The notes under the pieces were generated by a model. The model made no database searches. It was given only the letters and a program-made list of their open reading frames with translations, and was not told the DNA's origin. A DNA stretch of 64,000 nucleotides from Haloarcula ordinaria (GTDB taxonomy: Archaea > Halobacteriota > Halobacteria > Halobacteriales > Haloarculaceae). The stretch is from positions 2,480,001 to 2,544,000 of the forward strand of contig NZ_CP119789.1 in NCBI RefSeq assembly GCF_029338275.1, written 5' to 3'. Positions 54,291 through 64,000 of the stretch are shown piece after piece. A program made the position numbers and the translations under genes. Every line of letters begins with the position of its first letter. The first letter of the stretch is position 1.

Positions 54291-54920
54291 TCAGGCGATG
54301 TCGCGCGAAGTGTCGATGCTGACCTGCTCGACGAGGTCCAGTTTGATGACGTCTTTCGGAGCGCGGCCACCGCGGAACTTCGGGATGGCGAGGCGGTTCT
54401 CCACCTCGTCGCCGCTCACGCGGGTGTCGAGCTGGAAGACGACGTCGGCGAAGTGCTCGGTCGTATCCCGGAGCGGTGGGATGGTCCGGCCGTCCAGACA
54501 GTGGAGGATGGCCAGACTCCCCGTGTTGACGATGTGGTTCTGGAGGTCGTTCATGAACGCGCGGAACCGGGACGGCGGCTCCTGGGACTCGAGGACGTCC
54601 AGCGGGTCCACGATGAGGTTCGACGTCTCCGGGAGCGCGGAGACGAGCTTCCCGGCGTTGTCGAGCGGTGCCTCCCCCGAGATGTGGCGGACCGTCGGGT
54701 CGCCGGTGTTGGCCGGCGTCTGCTCGATGCTCGCGACCACCGACTCGGCGGTTCGGTCGAGCGAGAGCCACAGCGTCCCGCGCGTGGCCGTGAGTTCGTA
54801 GAGGAACAGCTCCGCCTGGCTGGCCGGACTCGCGGTCAGGGCGACGATACTCCCGGCTGGGATGCCGCCGTCGAGCTTCCTGTCGAGGACCTCGATACCC
54901 GTTCGCAGCCGGTTCACCAT
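54291..54920 (-). CDS. RecA/KaiC-like protein with degenerate P-loop (paralogue B)
   Basis: The 209-residue protein is similar in layout to paralogue A: GIEVLDRKLDGGIPAGSIVALTASPASQAE, Walker B-like NLIVDPLDVLES, and the switch region LAILHCLDG. The P-loop lysine is again missing (SPASQAE). It ends KDVIKLDLVEQVSI. It lies 26 bases downstream of the MinD-like gene on the same strand, so the two probably act together. Function unknown. Confidence 0.8.
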   Translation of the reverse strand: MVNRLRTGIEVLDRKLDGGIPAGSIVALTASPASQAELFLYELTATRGTLWLSLDRTAESVVASIEQTPANTGDPTVRHISGEAPLDNAGKLVSALPETSNLIVDPLDVLESQEPPSRFRAFMNDLQNHIVNTGSLAILHCLDGRTIPPLRDTTEHFADVVFQLDTRVSGDEVENRLAIPKFRGGRAPKDVIKLDLVEQVSIDTSRDIA

Positions 54921-54946
54921 TCACTCGAAATGGTGTTCGCAAACGA

Positions 54947-55576
54947 TTAAGCATTCCGCTTTTTCAGGTTTTTCACGACTTCTCGGTACCGTGTTGCCGG
55001 TTCCGTGGCTTCGAGTGGAGGTAGTGATACGTCCGGAACGTGGACGGTCGGCTGGCGCCCGAGCAGCGGTGTCGGGTCGACGTCGCCCTCGCTCCGGGAC
55101 ACGACCGTGAGTGCCGGTGGCGAATCGAGCTGCCGCGCCATCGCGGCCGTCTTCACAGCGTCCAGGAGACTCTGCCTGGTCGGTGTCGAGACGAGGACGC
55201 TATGCGTCGCCGCGCGGAGCGGAACCGCACCGTCCGGACCAGCGCCCGCGGGACAGTCGAGCAGGACCGGACGGTCACTGGTTTCCAGGGCATCGAGGAC
55301 CGAAGCGAGGGCGACCGGCGACGCGCCGGCGGCGGGGAGCACGTCGACGCCGTCGACGCAGGTGGAGGGATGGGCGACCTCGAGGGGAGCCGACCGACTC
55401 GCGGCAGTGGCCACTCCAGGTGTCTGCGCGACGCCGGCCTGGCGGTGGAGGTCCGGCATGTCCAGGTCCGCGTCGACCACGACCGGTCGACGACCGGCCC
55501 TGGCCATCGCGCGAGCGACCCCGAGCGCAGTCGTCGTCTTCCCACAGCCGCCCTTCCCGCCAGCGATTGCGAGCAT
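54947..55576 (-). CDS. MinD/ParA-like P-loop ATPase
   Basis: The 209-residue protein has a deviant Walker [17 protein letters not shown] (about 4-19), with the signature lysine, and Walker A-prime/switch [18 protein letters not shown] (about 36-52). The Walker B region [10 protein letters not shown] is also present. It ends in a basic, possibly amphipathic helix ([13 protein letters not shown]) that could bind membrane. It is in an operon with pseudo-RecA paralogue B. Its cellular role is not known. Confidence 0.9.
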   Translation of the reverse strand: MLAIAGGKGGCGKTTTALGVARAMARAGRRPVVVDADLDMPDLHRQAGVAQTPGVATAASRSAPLEVAHPSTCVDGVDVLPAAGASPVALASVLDALETSDRPVLLDCPAGAGPDGAVPLRAATHSVLVSTPTRQSLLDAVKTAAMARQLDSPPALTVVSRSEGDVDPTPLLGRQPTVHVPDVSLPPLEATEPATRYREVVKNLKKRNA

Positions 55577-55663
55577 AGCGGGGCTGGTCCCGCCATGCTA
55601 CTTCAACCCTCGGGCCGGGCGTGTCGGGGGATTCAAGACCATCCGGGGGCGATTCATTGTGAG

Positions 55664-56578
55664 ATGCGGCACGACCATATCATCAGCGCGACACAACTCA
55701 CACGGGCCGACATCGAGGCGGTGCTCGACCACGCGGCCGACATCGCCGAGAACCCGAGTGCGTACGGCGACCGGCACTCGGACAAACTGCTCGGGACGCT
55801 CTTCTTCGAGCCGAGTACGCGCACGAAGATGAGTTTCACGACGGCGATGAAACGGCTGGGCGGCGACATCGTCGACATGGGGTCGGTCGAATCATCGAGC
55901 GTCAAGAAAGGCGAGTCGCTGGCCGACACCGTCCGCGTCGTCGAGGGGTACGCCGACGCGCTCGTCTTGCGCCACCCGATGGAGGGGTCGGCGAAGATGG
56001 CCAGCGAGTTCGTCGACGTCCCGCTGGTCAACGCGGGCGACGGGGCGGGTCAACACCCGACTCAAACGCTGCTGGACCTCTACACCATCCGCGAGAACGC
56101 CGGCTTCGACGACCTCACCATCGGCATCATGGGCGACCTGAAGTACGGTCGGACGGTCCACTCGCTGGCCCACGCCCTGACGACCGTCGACGCGCGCCAG
56201 CACTTCATCAGTCCCGAGTCACTCCAGCTGCCCCGCTCGGTTCGCGTCGACCTGCACGACGAGGGCGCGGAGGTTCGCGAACACACCGCCCTCGACGAGG
56301 TGCTCCCCCAGCTGGACGTCCTCTACGTGACGCGCATCCAGCGCGAGCGGTTCCCCGACGAGAGCGAGTACCGCGCCGTCGCGGGCGAGTACCAGATCGA
56401 CGCCGAGACGCTCGAGGCGGCGGCCGACGACCTCACCGTCATGCACCCGCTGCCACGGGTCGACGAGATTTCACACGACGTCGACGACACGGAGTACGCG
56501 AAGTACTTCCAGCAGGCCCACAACGGCGTGCCCGTTCGGATGGCGCTGCTGGACCTGATGCTCGGAGGCGACCAATGA
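55664..56578 (+). CDS. pyrB: Aspartate carbamoyltransferase catalytic subunit
   Basis: The 304-residue protein joins carbamoyl phosphate and aspartate. It shows the carbamoyl-phosphate motif [12 protein letters not shown] (about 49-60), the 80s loop [12 protein letters not shown] with the active-site Lys, HPMEGSA, and [17 protein letters not shown]. The ATG at 55664 follows GTGAG. It overlaps pyrI by four bases (ATGA), so the catalytic and regulatory subunits are translated together. Confidence 0.96.
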   Translation: MRHDHIISATQLTRADIEAVLDHAADIAENPSAYGDRHSDKLLGTLFFEPSTRTKMSFTTAMKRLGGDIVDMGSVESSSVKKGESLADTVRVVEGYADALVLRHPMEGSAKMASEFVDVPLVNAGDGAGQHPTQTLLDLYTIRENAGFDDLTIGIMGDLKYGRTVHSLAHALTTVDARQHFISPESLQLPRSVRVDLHDEGAEVREHTALDEVLPQLDVLYVTRIQRERFPDESEYRAVAGEYQIDAETLEAAADDLTVMHPLPRVDEISHDVDDTEYAKYFQQAHNGVPVRMALLDLMLGGDQ

Positions 56579-57042
56579 CTGACGACGACCGACAACTACG
56601 GGTCTCGAAGATTCGCAACGGCACCGTCATCGACCACATCACCGGCGGGCAGTCGCTGAACGTGCTCGCCATCCTCGGCATCGACGGCACCAGCGGTGAC
56701 TCGGTCTCCGTCGCGATGAACATGCCTTCCGAGCGACTCGGCCTGAAGGACATCGTGAAAGTGGAGGGCCGCGAGCTCTCCCAGGACGAGGTCGACGTCC
56801 TCTCGCTCATCGCGCCAGCCGCCTCGATCAACATCGTCCGCAACTACGAGGTCGTCGAGAAACACCGCGTCGAGCGCCCGGACGTCGTCGTGGGCGTCCT
56901 GGAGTGTCCGAACCACAACTGCATCACGACCGAGAACGAGCCCGTCGCGTCCCGCTTTGCCGTCACCGACGACGGCGTGCGCTGTGAGTACTGCAACACC
57001 ATCATCCGCGACGACCTGCCGGCCCACATCCTCGCGGAGTAG
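56575..57042 (+). CDS. pyrI: Aspartate carbamoyltransferase regulatory subunit
   Basis: The 155-residue protein has an N-terminal nucleotide-binding domain ([21 protein letters not shown], and [12 protein letters not shown]) and a C-terminal zinc domain with cysteines in CPNHNC and CEYCNTII (C-x4-C...C-x2-C). It confers allosteric nucleotide control on the PyrB trimer. It overlaps pyrB by four bases. Confidence 0.96.
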   Translation: MTDDDRQLRVSKIRNGTVIDHITGGQSLNVLAILGIDGTSGDSVSVAMNMPSERLGLKDIVKVEGRELSQDEVDVLSLIAPAASINIVRNYEVVEKHRVERPDVVVGVLECPNHNCITTENEPVASRFAVTDDGVRCEYCNTIIRDDLPAHILAE

Positions 57043-57232
57043 TCATTGTCGGGTATGTCAGCGTTGACAGGCCGACTGCGAGCGGTCATATCTGTGGACA
57101 GTTAGAAAACGTAGGCTCTGTTAGCGCATTCACATCTGAGAGTACTGGGATGCAAGAGACAGAGGGCGTATCTATCACCGACTATTGGGCTTATTGACAG
57201 ACCTCGCTTGATCGGGGGCTGGAGCGGGCGTT

Positions 57233-57403
57233 TCACTCTTCGTCAACGGGCGAGACTTCCTGCCACGACGACTCACCGAAGAAGGTCTGTAGCGCCCCGA
57301 GGACCCCTAAGTACGTCCCGAAGAGGACGATTACGAACGGGACTACGAGTGCCAGCACTACACTTCCGAGTGGGTTAATTCCGAACATTTGGAGGGGCGT
57401 CAT
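57233..57403 (-). CDS. Small membrane protein (56 aa)
   Basis: A frame from ATG 57403 to TGA 57233-57235 encodes a 56-residue protein starting MTPLQMFGINPLGSVVLALV and carrying a hydrophobic span (about 12-38). It ends in an acidic tail (VSPVDEE). The topology suggests a single helix with a cytoplasmic or outside acidic tail. The gene is in an AT-richer patch and looks less codon-biased than core genes. It could be co-transcribed with the 58-aa membrane protein gene upstream. Confidence 0.55.
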   Translation of the reverse strand: MTPLQMFGINPLGSVVLALVVPFVIVLFGTYLGVLGALQTFFGESSWQEVSPVDEE

Positions 57404-57604
57404 AGTATGCGGTAGAACTCACTTTTTCATAATATTGTCGGAAAATAACACAACTATATCACGACTGTGACTTCTGAAAGTGACTGATATGCGTGCTGTA
57501 TGCAGCACGATCCAGAGATCTACCCAGGTGCTGTCAGAAGCGGCGTGCGAGATACAGAGGGTGTAGTCAGCACGGAATGGCGACTCAGTCCCATTGATGT
57601 ACCA

Positions 57605-57781
57605 CTATCCAGTCTGCCACGCAATGAACTTCTCGAACCCATAGGTAACCCCGAGAAAGAAGACAGCGAACACGAACCAACGGAAAACATCGAAGGTACC
57701 AGTGAACGCGAGAACGTTGAATATGTACGATAGCGACGCACCAACAAACGCAGCGACGTAGAGGTTACGTCGGCTCTTCAT
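57605..57781 (-). CDS. Small membrane protein (58 aa)
   Basis: A frame from ATG 57781 to TAG 57605-57607 encodes MKSRRNLYVAAFVGASLSYI and onward, with two hydrophobic spans (about 7-24 and 31-50) joined by FTGTFDVF. The positively charged N-terminus suggests it stays inside. A minus-strand AGAATTAAC about 27 bases upstream is a plausible TATA box for a leaderless start. It overlaps an opposite-strand frame of poorer character, which I reject. Confidence 0.55.
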   Translation of the reverse strand: MKSRRNLYVAAFVGASLSYIFNVLAFTGTFDVFRWFVFAVFFLGVTYGFEKFIAWQTG

Positions 57782-58257
57782 ATACGCACTCCGACCGAAC
57801 GTGAGTTAATTCTTTTCCAGTGGGTTACACGAACGGTTCTTCCGGTCAAGTCCGTCTCACGAGTTCTGTCCGCTCTACATACGCGCCCTCAGCCTTGTCT
57901 AGACGTTCCAGAGAGCATCGGATAGTTGCCCTTTGGAGGATCAGAATCCACTCAGGTCTTTTCTCGTCAATTTCGTTCGTTGGGCAAGAGCCATAGCAGC
58001 CAATCTACCCTGCGTCTAAACAAGGTCGTAACCTAGTATAGCCACAACGATAGGGGCGCAAGTGAATATCCACTGAACGATTACGCACCTCAGCAATGTG
58101 ATCTGTAGCCATACTGACTATGTACAGTCTAGGCAGTGGGATCGGTTCGAAAGATTCGATATCTGTCAGTGTCAAATGACCGAGAGGGAAGTGCAGCCAC
58201 CAGACTGTGCAAGTGACTGAAAGACCGTCTGTGTCTGGGTGACCAGTCAGTAGAGAC
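57782..58257. other. Intergenic region, AT-richer, no gene seen
   Basis: About 475 bases with no frame of haloarchaeal character. It contains CATACGCGCCCTCAGCC (57878-57894), which resembles a motif at 60451-60474 and, more loosely, one at 57487-57509. The composition is lower in GC than the flanks. Confidence 0.4.
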
Positions 58258-58680
58258 TCACCGGAACCGGCGGAGAGCGACACCGACCAGATATCCGGCA
58301 GTCCCAGCTGGGAGTCCAAGCAGCAACCCGATCGGTGGTCCACTCCACTGCCAGAGAGTCCATCGAAATGCGTCCATCACCGTCCAGAAAGCGACGTTAA
58401 GCCCCAGGATGAGACCCGTGGGAATCGCAATACAAACGACTAGACCCGCGCCGTGATAGCCCGCCGCGATCGGGACGACCAGGGCAAGGACCCCACCGAG
58501 AAGCAGCAACAGTAGCGCGACGCCGAGTCCCTCCGTGTCGCCACCCGGACCGCTGAGTGCACCACTGACCCGGATGCCAATCGGGACGACCGCCGAGAGC
58601 AGTCCCAAGACGACAGCGACCACTCCGTATCGCTGCCGAGCTCCCCTTCGACTCCCGAGTAGCAGATGTTGGGTTTCCAT
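58258..58680 (-). CDS. Membrane protein, four predicted helices
   Basis: The 140-residue protein begins METQHLLLGSRRGARQRYG (basic, inside) and has four hydrophobic segments (about 19-38, 50-72, 78-96 and 115-135). It is rich in Gly and Leu and has no catalytic residues that I recognise. It is alone on the minus strand in the AT-richer patch before the P450 gene. It has few known relatives that I can recall. Confidence 0.65.
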   Translation of the reverse strand: METQHLLLGSRRGARQRYGVVAVVLGLLSAVVPIGIRVSGALSGPGGDTEGLGVALLLLLLGGVLALVVPIAAGYHGAGLVVCIAIPTGLILGLNVAFWTVMDAFRWTLWQWSGPPIGLLLGLPAGTAGYLVGVALRRFR

Positions 58681-58983
58681 ACCTATGTTCTAAATGTATT
58701 CGAAATGATGTATCGGTTTTGTGTGTCGTGACACCAACTGCAACTGAACCGACCGAGTGGAGCTCTTGTGAACTCTGATTCCATCGGTGAGAGATCCGTA
58801 TCCGCTAGCTTGCACGACGCAGCGAACATCAGCGCGATGTGGTAGAACCTCCACCGATAGATCAGCAGAGGTACTGATCACCTTATTCACCCGTGAATCA
58901 ACGCCGCAAACTCTGTGAGGCTGTTTCTATGTCACGTTCTGCTGGGAAAATGACTATTAACAATCATTCATATACGCTTACAT
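58681..58983. other. Intergenic region upstream of the P450 gene
   Basis: About 300 bases. A short minus-strand frame (58690-58890) lacks codon bias. AT-rich sequence ATTAACAATCATTCATATA just before 58984 probably contains the P450 promoter. Confidence 0.4.
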
Positions 58984-60360
58984 ATGCCGGGTGATGACAC
59001 CGGCTCAGGTCCGGATGATGAGACCGACGAGCTTCCGCCGGGCCCGGATGGGCTCCCAGTGCTGGGAAACACCCATCAGTACGTCAAGCAGCCAATGGGG
59101 TTTTTCGACGACCTTGCCGAGTACGGTGATGTCGCCCACTGTGAATTTCCGCGTATCGACGCCGTCGCTGTCTTCCATCCCGAGCACATCGGCGAGGTAT
59201 TACTGGGACAAGACACCTACGAACGGTGGAATTTCGACGAACTGAAAGAACTCCTCGACTACGAGATCGCCCCGCGGGGTCTCACATTCACCCGTGGCGA
59301 GGAATGGATACAACAGCGCCACTTCCTCCAGCCGATGTTCGGGCTGAACCGGTTGCGAGGGTTCAGTTCGTCCATGGTTGCTACCACGGAACAACTGATC
59401 GAGGAGTGGGATGACGGCGAAGAAATCGTCATCAACGAGGAGTTCTCGGAACTGACGCTGTCGATACTCACTAATTCGCTGTTCGATTTCGACCTCGGCG
59501 AGCACCGGGAAGTGATCACCGATGCCGCCGACGAGCTACAGACCATGGCCGATATGAGTGGCCTCAGTGCCGTCGAAATGCTCTTGCCGTCGTGGGTGCC
59601 GACTCACAGGAACCGACGGTATACGCAGGCTATGGATGCGTTCGACGAAACGGTCGATACGCTCATTGAAGAGCGGAGAGCGAACCCCGGCCAGTACGAC
59701 GACTTCCTGACGATGATGCTCGAAAAGGAGGACGACCACGAGTATTCGATGACCGATGCGGAAATTCACGACCACTTGATTACGTTTCTCATCGCTGGTC
59801 ACGAGACGACAGCGATGGCACTGACGTTCACGTGGTTGTTGCTGGCGACCCATCCCGATGAGCGCGACCGATTATCGCAGGAAGCCACGACTGTGCTTGA
59901 CGGCCCGCCTACGGCAGAAGACCTTGCCGACCTCACCGCTACCGAGCACGTCGCCAAGGAAGCGATGCGGCTCTATCCGCCAGCGGGGATGCTGTTCCGC
60001 GAGGCTGTTGAGGAGACAGCGCTTGGAGGGTACTACATTCCCGAAGGAACGAAGATCCTACTACCACAGTTCACTGTTCACAAGGACGACCGATGGTTCG
60101 ACGCGCCCGAGCAGTTCCGGCCCGAGCGTTTTACCGATGCTCGGAGTGACAGACGGCCGGACTTTGCGTACTTCCCCTTTGGCGGTGGTCCCCACCAGTG
60201 TATCGGGATGCACTTTGCGATGATGGAGCTGAAACACATCATCCCGATGCTTGCCCGAAATGTAGAATTCGAGCTGTTGAGTTCGCCTCAGCCCGAGATA
60301 AACATGGAGTTGACGTTGCAACCTTCCGAGGATGTTCGGATGCGTGTTCACAAACAGTGA
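58984..60360 (+). CDS. Cytochrome P450
   Basis: The 458-residue heme monooxygenase has the I-helix motif AGHETTAMALTF (about 270-281), the K-helix ExxR motif KEAMRLYPPA (about 324-333) and the heme-binding loop FPFGGGPHQCIG (Cys near 404). It has no N-terminal membrane anchor, consistent with a soluble CYP. The substrate is unknown, and no ferredoxin or reductase gene is beside it. Codon use is less G/C-ending than in flanking genes, suggesting relatively recent acquisition. Confidence 0.95.
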   Translation: MPGDDTGSGPDDETDELPPGPDGLPVLGNTHQYVKQPMGFFDDLAEYGDVAHCEFPRIDAVAVFHPEHIGEVLLGQDTYERWNFDELKELLDYEIAPRGLTFTRGEEWIQQRHFLQPMFGLNRLRGFSSSMVATTEQLIEEWDDGEEIVINEEFSELTLSILTNSLFDFDLGEHREVITDAADELQTMADMSGLSAVEMLLPSWVPTHRNRRYTQAMDAFDETVDTLIEERRANPGQYDDFLTMMLEKEDDHEYSMTDAEIHDHLITFLIAGHETTAMALTFTWLLLATHPDERDRLSQEATTVLDGPPTAEDLADLTATEHVAKEAMRLYPPAGMLFREAVEETALGGYYIPEGTKILLPQFTVHKDDRWFDAPEQFRPERFTDARSDRRPDFAYFPFGGGPHQCIGMHFAMMELKHIIPMLARNVEFELLSSPQPEINMELTLQPSEDVRMRVHKQ

Positions 60361-60521
60361 CTCACCGTAGCAAGTTAGCGACAAAGATTCGGGGGTCTGT
60401 ACCATCAGCGGGCGCTGCTATATAACTCAGCGTGCAAAGCTGAATGTGCAATATACGCGCCCTGTATTCAGCACGGCTACGGCAACCGCTCACCAGCTGA
60501 GTATCTCAGCGGGACCAACAA

Positions 60522-61388
60522 TCACTCCAGCCAGACGCTCGCGAACGCGTCGAAGTAGTCCGACCCGGTGTCGACGAGGACGTGGTCGCCTCCCAGCCGC
60601 GTGACCCGGTTCGCGACGGCGTCGACGTGGGCGTCTAACCGTGACTGGTAGGTGTCCGCCATCGAACCGCTGAAATAGGAGCGACGGGTCTGGTCGCTCT
60701 CCGGGTCGGCGAACAGGACGTCGCCGACCGCGCCCGGGTCGCGTTCGTCTGGCGCGACGACACGGACGACCAGCACGTCCACCTCGTTCCGGACGAGCGC
60801 GGCGATACCCGCTTCGAACTCCTCTGGGTCGGCCAGACAGTCGCTCAGAATGACGACGAGCGAGCGCGACCGGATGCGCTCTGCGTACTCCGAGAGGACC
60901 GTCTCGAAGTCGGCCGAGCCGGACGGCTCCATGGCGTTCAGCTGGTCGATGAGGTTCAGCAGCTCCCCCCGGTTCGACCGCCCGGTGTCGAGGCGGTCGA
61001 CCCGCTCCCGGAACGTCTCGAACAGGAAGTCGTTGTTCTCCTCGGCGGTGAGGTAGGCAAAGCCCAGCCCGAGTTTCGCCGCGAACTCGAACTTATTGGC
61101 CTCCCCATCACCGTAGTCCATCGAGGCGCTGGCGTCGAGCAGGACGTGGACCGTCAGGCTGCGCTCCTCCTCGAACTGCTTGATGAAGTACTCCTCCGTG
61201 CGGGCGAACAGCCGCCAGTCGATGAGCCTGGTGTCGTCACCCGGCGAGTATCGGCGGTAGTCGCTGAAGGTCAGCCCCTCACCGATCCGGGGGGACTCCT
61301 GGTCGCCCTGCCGGAGTGCCGTCGACACCCGGTTGAGCGCCGCGTCGAACCGGCCCAGTTCGTCGAGGAAGTCGGGTTCGATAGTCAC
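60522..61388 (-). CDS. DUF58 family protein (von Willebrand A-like)
   Basis: The 288-residue protein has the DUF58 signature SDYRRYSPGDDTRLIDWRLFARTEE and a following vWA-like core with a MIDAS-type motif DASASMDYG (about 87-95). DUF58 proteins act with MoxR ATPases in assembly or activation of membrane or metal-dependent complexes. It is last in the four-gene run, 52 bases from moxR. No transglutaminase-like gene follows it, unlike many such clusters. Confidence 0.9.
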   Translation of the reverse strand: MTIEPDFLDELGRFDAALNRVSTALRQGDQESPRIGEGLTFSDYRRYSPGDDTRLIDWRLFARTEEYFIKQFEEERSLTVHVLLDASASMDYGDGEANKFEFAAKLGLGFAYLTAEENNDFLFETFRERVDRLDTGRSNRGELLNLIDQLNAMEPSGSADFETVLSEYAERIRSRSLVVILSDCLADPEEFEAGIAALVRNEVDVLVVRVVAPDERDPGAVGDVLFADPESDQTRRSYFSGSMADTYQSRLDAHVDAVANRVTRLGGDHVLVDTGSDYFDAFASVWLE

Positions 61389-61440
61389 GAGTCACCTCCC
61401 GGGGATTCGTCGTCCGATTGTCCGTGCGATGCCGGCATCG

Positions 61441-62378
<938 letters not shown>

Positions 62379-62382
<4 letters not shown>

Positions 62383-63269
62383 GTATCAGACTCCCCGTCC
62401 TCGCGTATCCGCAGGTTGTACTCGCGGATGAGTTCCGCGTCCTCCAGGTCCTCCGCACCGGCGAAGCCGGCCTGCTGGCTCTCGAAGTCGCCGCTCACGT
62501 CCCCGCCGGCCTCCGACGGGAACTGCTGTGTGGGGTCGACCTCCTCCTCGCCGCCGGTCGATTCTATCTGAGCGGTCAGGTTCTCGTCGCCGGCGGTCAC
62601 GTCCTCGCTGTCGCCCAGCACCGAGTCGCCGTCTTCGAGGCCGGTGTAGTCCCGTGGCTGGTCTGGGCCGCCGTTCGCCGGCGTCGCTCCGCCGTTACCG
62701 TCGAGCAAGGCGAGGTCCACGGCGGCGACCTGGACCGTCGCGAGACTCAAGATAGCGATGACAAAGAGCGTCACCGCGAGTCGCCGGATGTTCACCAGCG
62801 CGACGCCGGACGTCTCGCGCAGCTGTGCGAGCACGTCCTCGTAGAGTCGCACGGCCATCGCCGTCTCCTGCTCGTCGGTGATAGCGTCGCGGGCGGTCCG
62901 GAGGGCCTCGGCGACCGAGGGGTTGACGGCCTCGAACTGCTCGATGAGGGGGCGCCGGAGCCGAAGCACCAGTTCGGCGACGAACACCACGAGCCCGACT
63001 GCGAGCGCGACGAGCGCGGACCCGGGTACCGTGGGGTCGGACAGCGGCACGCCAGCCGAATCGGTCACCGTCTCGGTGACGACGTCCGGGACCCCGACCT
63101 GCTCCGGAATCGCGCTGGGTTCCAGCGCCGCGACCAGCAGGTTCACGACGAGGAAGAGCGCGACGGCGTCGACGACGGCGTATATCGTGGCGGCCTTCCA
63201 GGCCTCGAACCGGACCGCTCTGAGCGCCGCACGCATCCGTTCGCCGACTGGTCTGTCTTTCTTGCTCAT
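62379..63269 (-). CDS. Membrane protein in the MoxR operon
   Basis: The 296-residue protein has three predicted helices (about 28-50, 85-105 and 162-182) and a long acidic C-terminal region (about 190-296) that is Gly/Asp/Glu-rich. Conserved-looking residues lie in RPLIEQFEAVNPSVAEALRTARDA and EQETAMAVRLYEDVLAQLR. It resembles haloarchaeal DUF-type partners of MoxR, but I cannot fix the family number. It overlaps moxR by four bases. Confidence 0.8.
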
Positions 63270-63271
63270 GG

Positions 63272-63934
63272 TCAGTACCCGCTACACTCCGGTTCGCCCT
63301 CGTTTTCGGCCTTGTTGCACAGCGACTGCAGGTCGTCTTCCATCTCGCTGTTCTCCTGTTGCAGGTCCTCGTTCTCGTTCTCGAGCGTATTTACCTCGTC
63401 CTGGAGGTCGTCGATTACGTCTTCGCGGTCGTTGAGTTCGTTCCTGAGGTTCACCACGTCGTTCTGTAGTTCCCGTCGGTCGTCTCGAAGCGTCTCGACC
63501 TCGTCTTCGAGCTCGTTCGCTTCCCGCTCCAGGCGCTGGTTCTCCTGGCGCAGTTCGCTCGTCGTGCCCTGCAGCGTGCTGACCCGGTCCTGGCTGTCTC
63601 GCAGTGCCTGTCTCGTCTCTGCCAGCTGGCTCTCGGTGGCGTTCAGCTGGGCCTCGGTCCGTTCGAGGTCGTCGGCTACCTGGTCAACGTCCTGGGTCCG
63701 CGTCTCGAGTGTCTGTCTGAGTTCGCGGACACGGGTCCGGTTGTCCTGGAGGTCGGCACGCGTTTCCTCCAGTTCGTCACGGAGGTCGGCGTTGGTCGAC
63801 TTCAGGCGGTTGTTCTCTTGCTGTAGCTCGCCCGTCGAGTCCTGGTAGAAGACGGTAGCCCCGGCGGTGCCGGCGACTGCCAGGAGGATGAGGGCGACGA
63901 GTCCGAGGTTCAGGGTGCGACCGATTGCGCTCAC
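63272..63934 (-). CDS. Membrane-anchored coiled-coil protein
   Basis: The 220-residue protein has an N-terminal hydrophobic segment (about 10-29, LGLVALILLAVAGTAGATVFY), then an almost unbroken coiled coil (about 34-205) of Leu/Glu/Gln/Asn/Arg heptads. It ends with two cysteines (CNKAENEGEPECSGY). The coiled coil is probably outside the cell. It lies two bases from the next gene in the MoxR operon. Function unknown; it may be a scaffold. Confidence 0.8.
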   Translation of the reverse strand: MSAIGRTLNLGLVALILLAVAGTAGATVFYQDSTGELQQENNRLKSTNADLRDELEETRADLQDNRTRVRELRQTLETRTQDVDQVADDLERTEAQLNATESQLAETRQALRDSQDRVSTLQGTTSELRQENQRLEREANELEDEVETLRDDRRELQNDVVNLRNELNDREDVIDDLQDEVNTLENENEDLQQENSEMEDDLQSLCNKAENEGEPECSGY

Positions 63935-64000
63935 GGGAGACCACTCTCCAGAGTAGTGCGCCCGCGGTACACTTGAACGCGTCGGGCGATGACCTCTGCA

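Noticed and set aside
57500..57733. 77-codon plus-strand frame
   Set aside because: It overlaps the 58-codon minus-strand membrane protein, which has a better start, hydrophobic structure and promoter. The plus frame has no motif.
58005..58343. 112-codon minus-strand frame upstream of the P450 area
   Set aside because: Mixed composition without membrane or domain features, poor codon bias, and overlap with the end of the four-helix protein gene.
58690..58890. 66-codon minus-strand frame
   Set aside because: No ribosome site, no codon bias and no recognisable motif.

Overview
The window is chromosomal DNA from a halophilic archaeon (class Halobacteria). The evidence is high GC with strong G/C third-position preference, very acidic predicted proteins, TATA boxes sitting about 25-30 bases before start codons that are often leaderless, archaeal genes (Nop5/fibrillarin, archaeal-type S-adenosylmethionine synthetase, DacZ, UPF0179, UPF0284/CobT) and haloarchaea-restricted families (TbsP/DUF5821, DUF63, DUF5804-like, DUF5820-like). 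The family may be Haloarculaceae-like, but that is a guess. No rRNA, CRISPR array or transposase gene is visible.

Layout. 0-9.5 kb: small protein and Tat lipoprotein, glyA, a caspase-like CHAT protein beside the regulator tbsP, a YcaO protein, a DUF63 membrane protein and an inositol-phosphatase-like enzyme. 9.8-11.6 kb: a metallophosphoesterase interrupted by two membrane helices, then tRNA-Leu(CAA) with a tail of degenerate tRNA copies. 11.6-14.5 kb: CNNM, DUF309, aspartoacylase-like, UPF0179 and DUF5820-like genes. 14.9-22.6 kb: a tightly coupled prkA-prkA-yeaH-spoVR operon. 22.6-30.2 kb: yjbQ, acyl-CoA ligase, hsp20, nop5-flpA, gshA-like, an HTH regulator, coaD and a one-repeat TFB-like protein. 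30.3-34.0 kb: tRNA-Leu(UAG) with a second tail of tRNA-end copies, followed by a lower-GC accessory stretch with two genes sharing a common domain. 34.1-44.8 kb: cobalamin genes, dacZ-mscS, an acyltransferase, trkH, purD, a thioredoxin-domain protein and a quinone reductase. 44.9-57.0 kb: cupin, a pseudo-RecA protein, thioredoxin, cysK, thiI, MAT, a CYTH protein, threonine dehydratase, an FKBP with a GGM tail, a pseudo-RecA/MinD pair and pyrBI. 57.0-60.5 kb: a lower-GC patch with small membrane proteins and a cytochrome P450. 60.5-64 kb: a DUF58-MoxR-membrane-coiled-coil operon.

How the genes work together. The dacZ-mscS pair and nearby trkH form a neighbourhood for osmotic and potassium control. 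The PrkA/YeaH/SpoVR operon is a stress kinase module. Nop5 and fibrillarin build the C/D-box RNA methylation particle. PyrB and PyrI form aspartate transcarbamoylase. CobT and CbiA act in cobamide synthesis. The least ordinary items are the CHAT protein, the hairpin-forming tRNA-Leu tails, the duplicated-domain module at 30.9-33.7 kb and two RecA-like proteins lacking a Walker A lysine.

All family assignments come from reading motifs by eye; no database search was possible.
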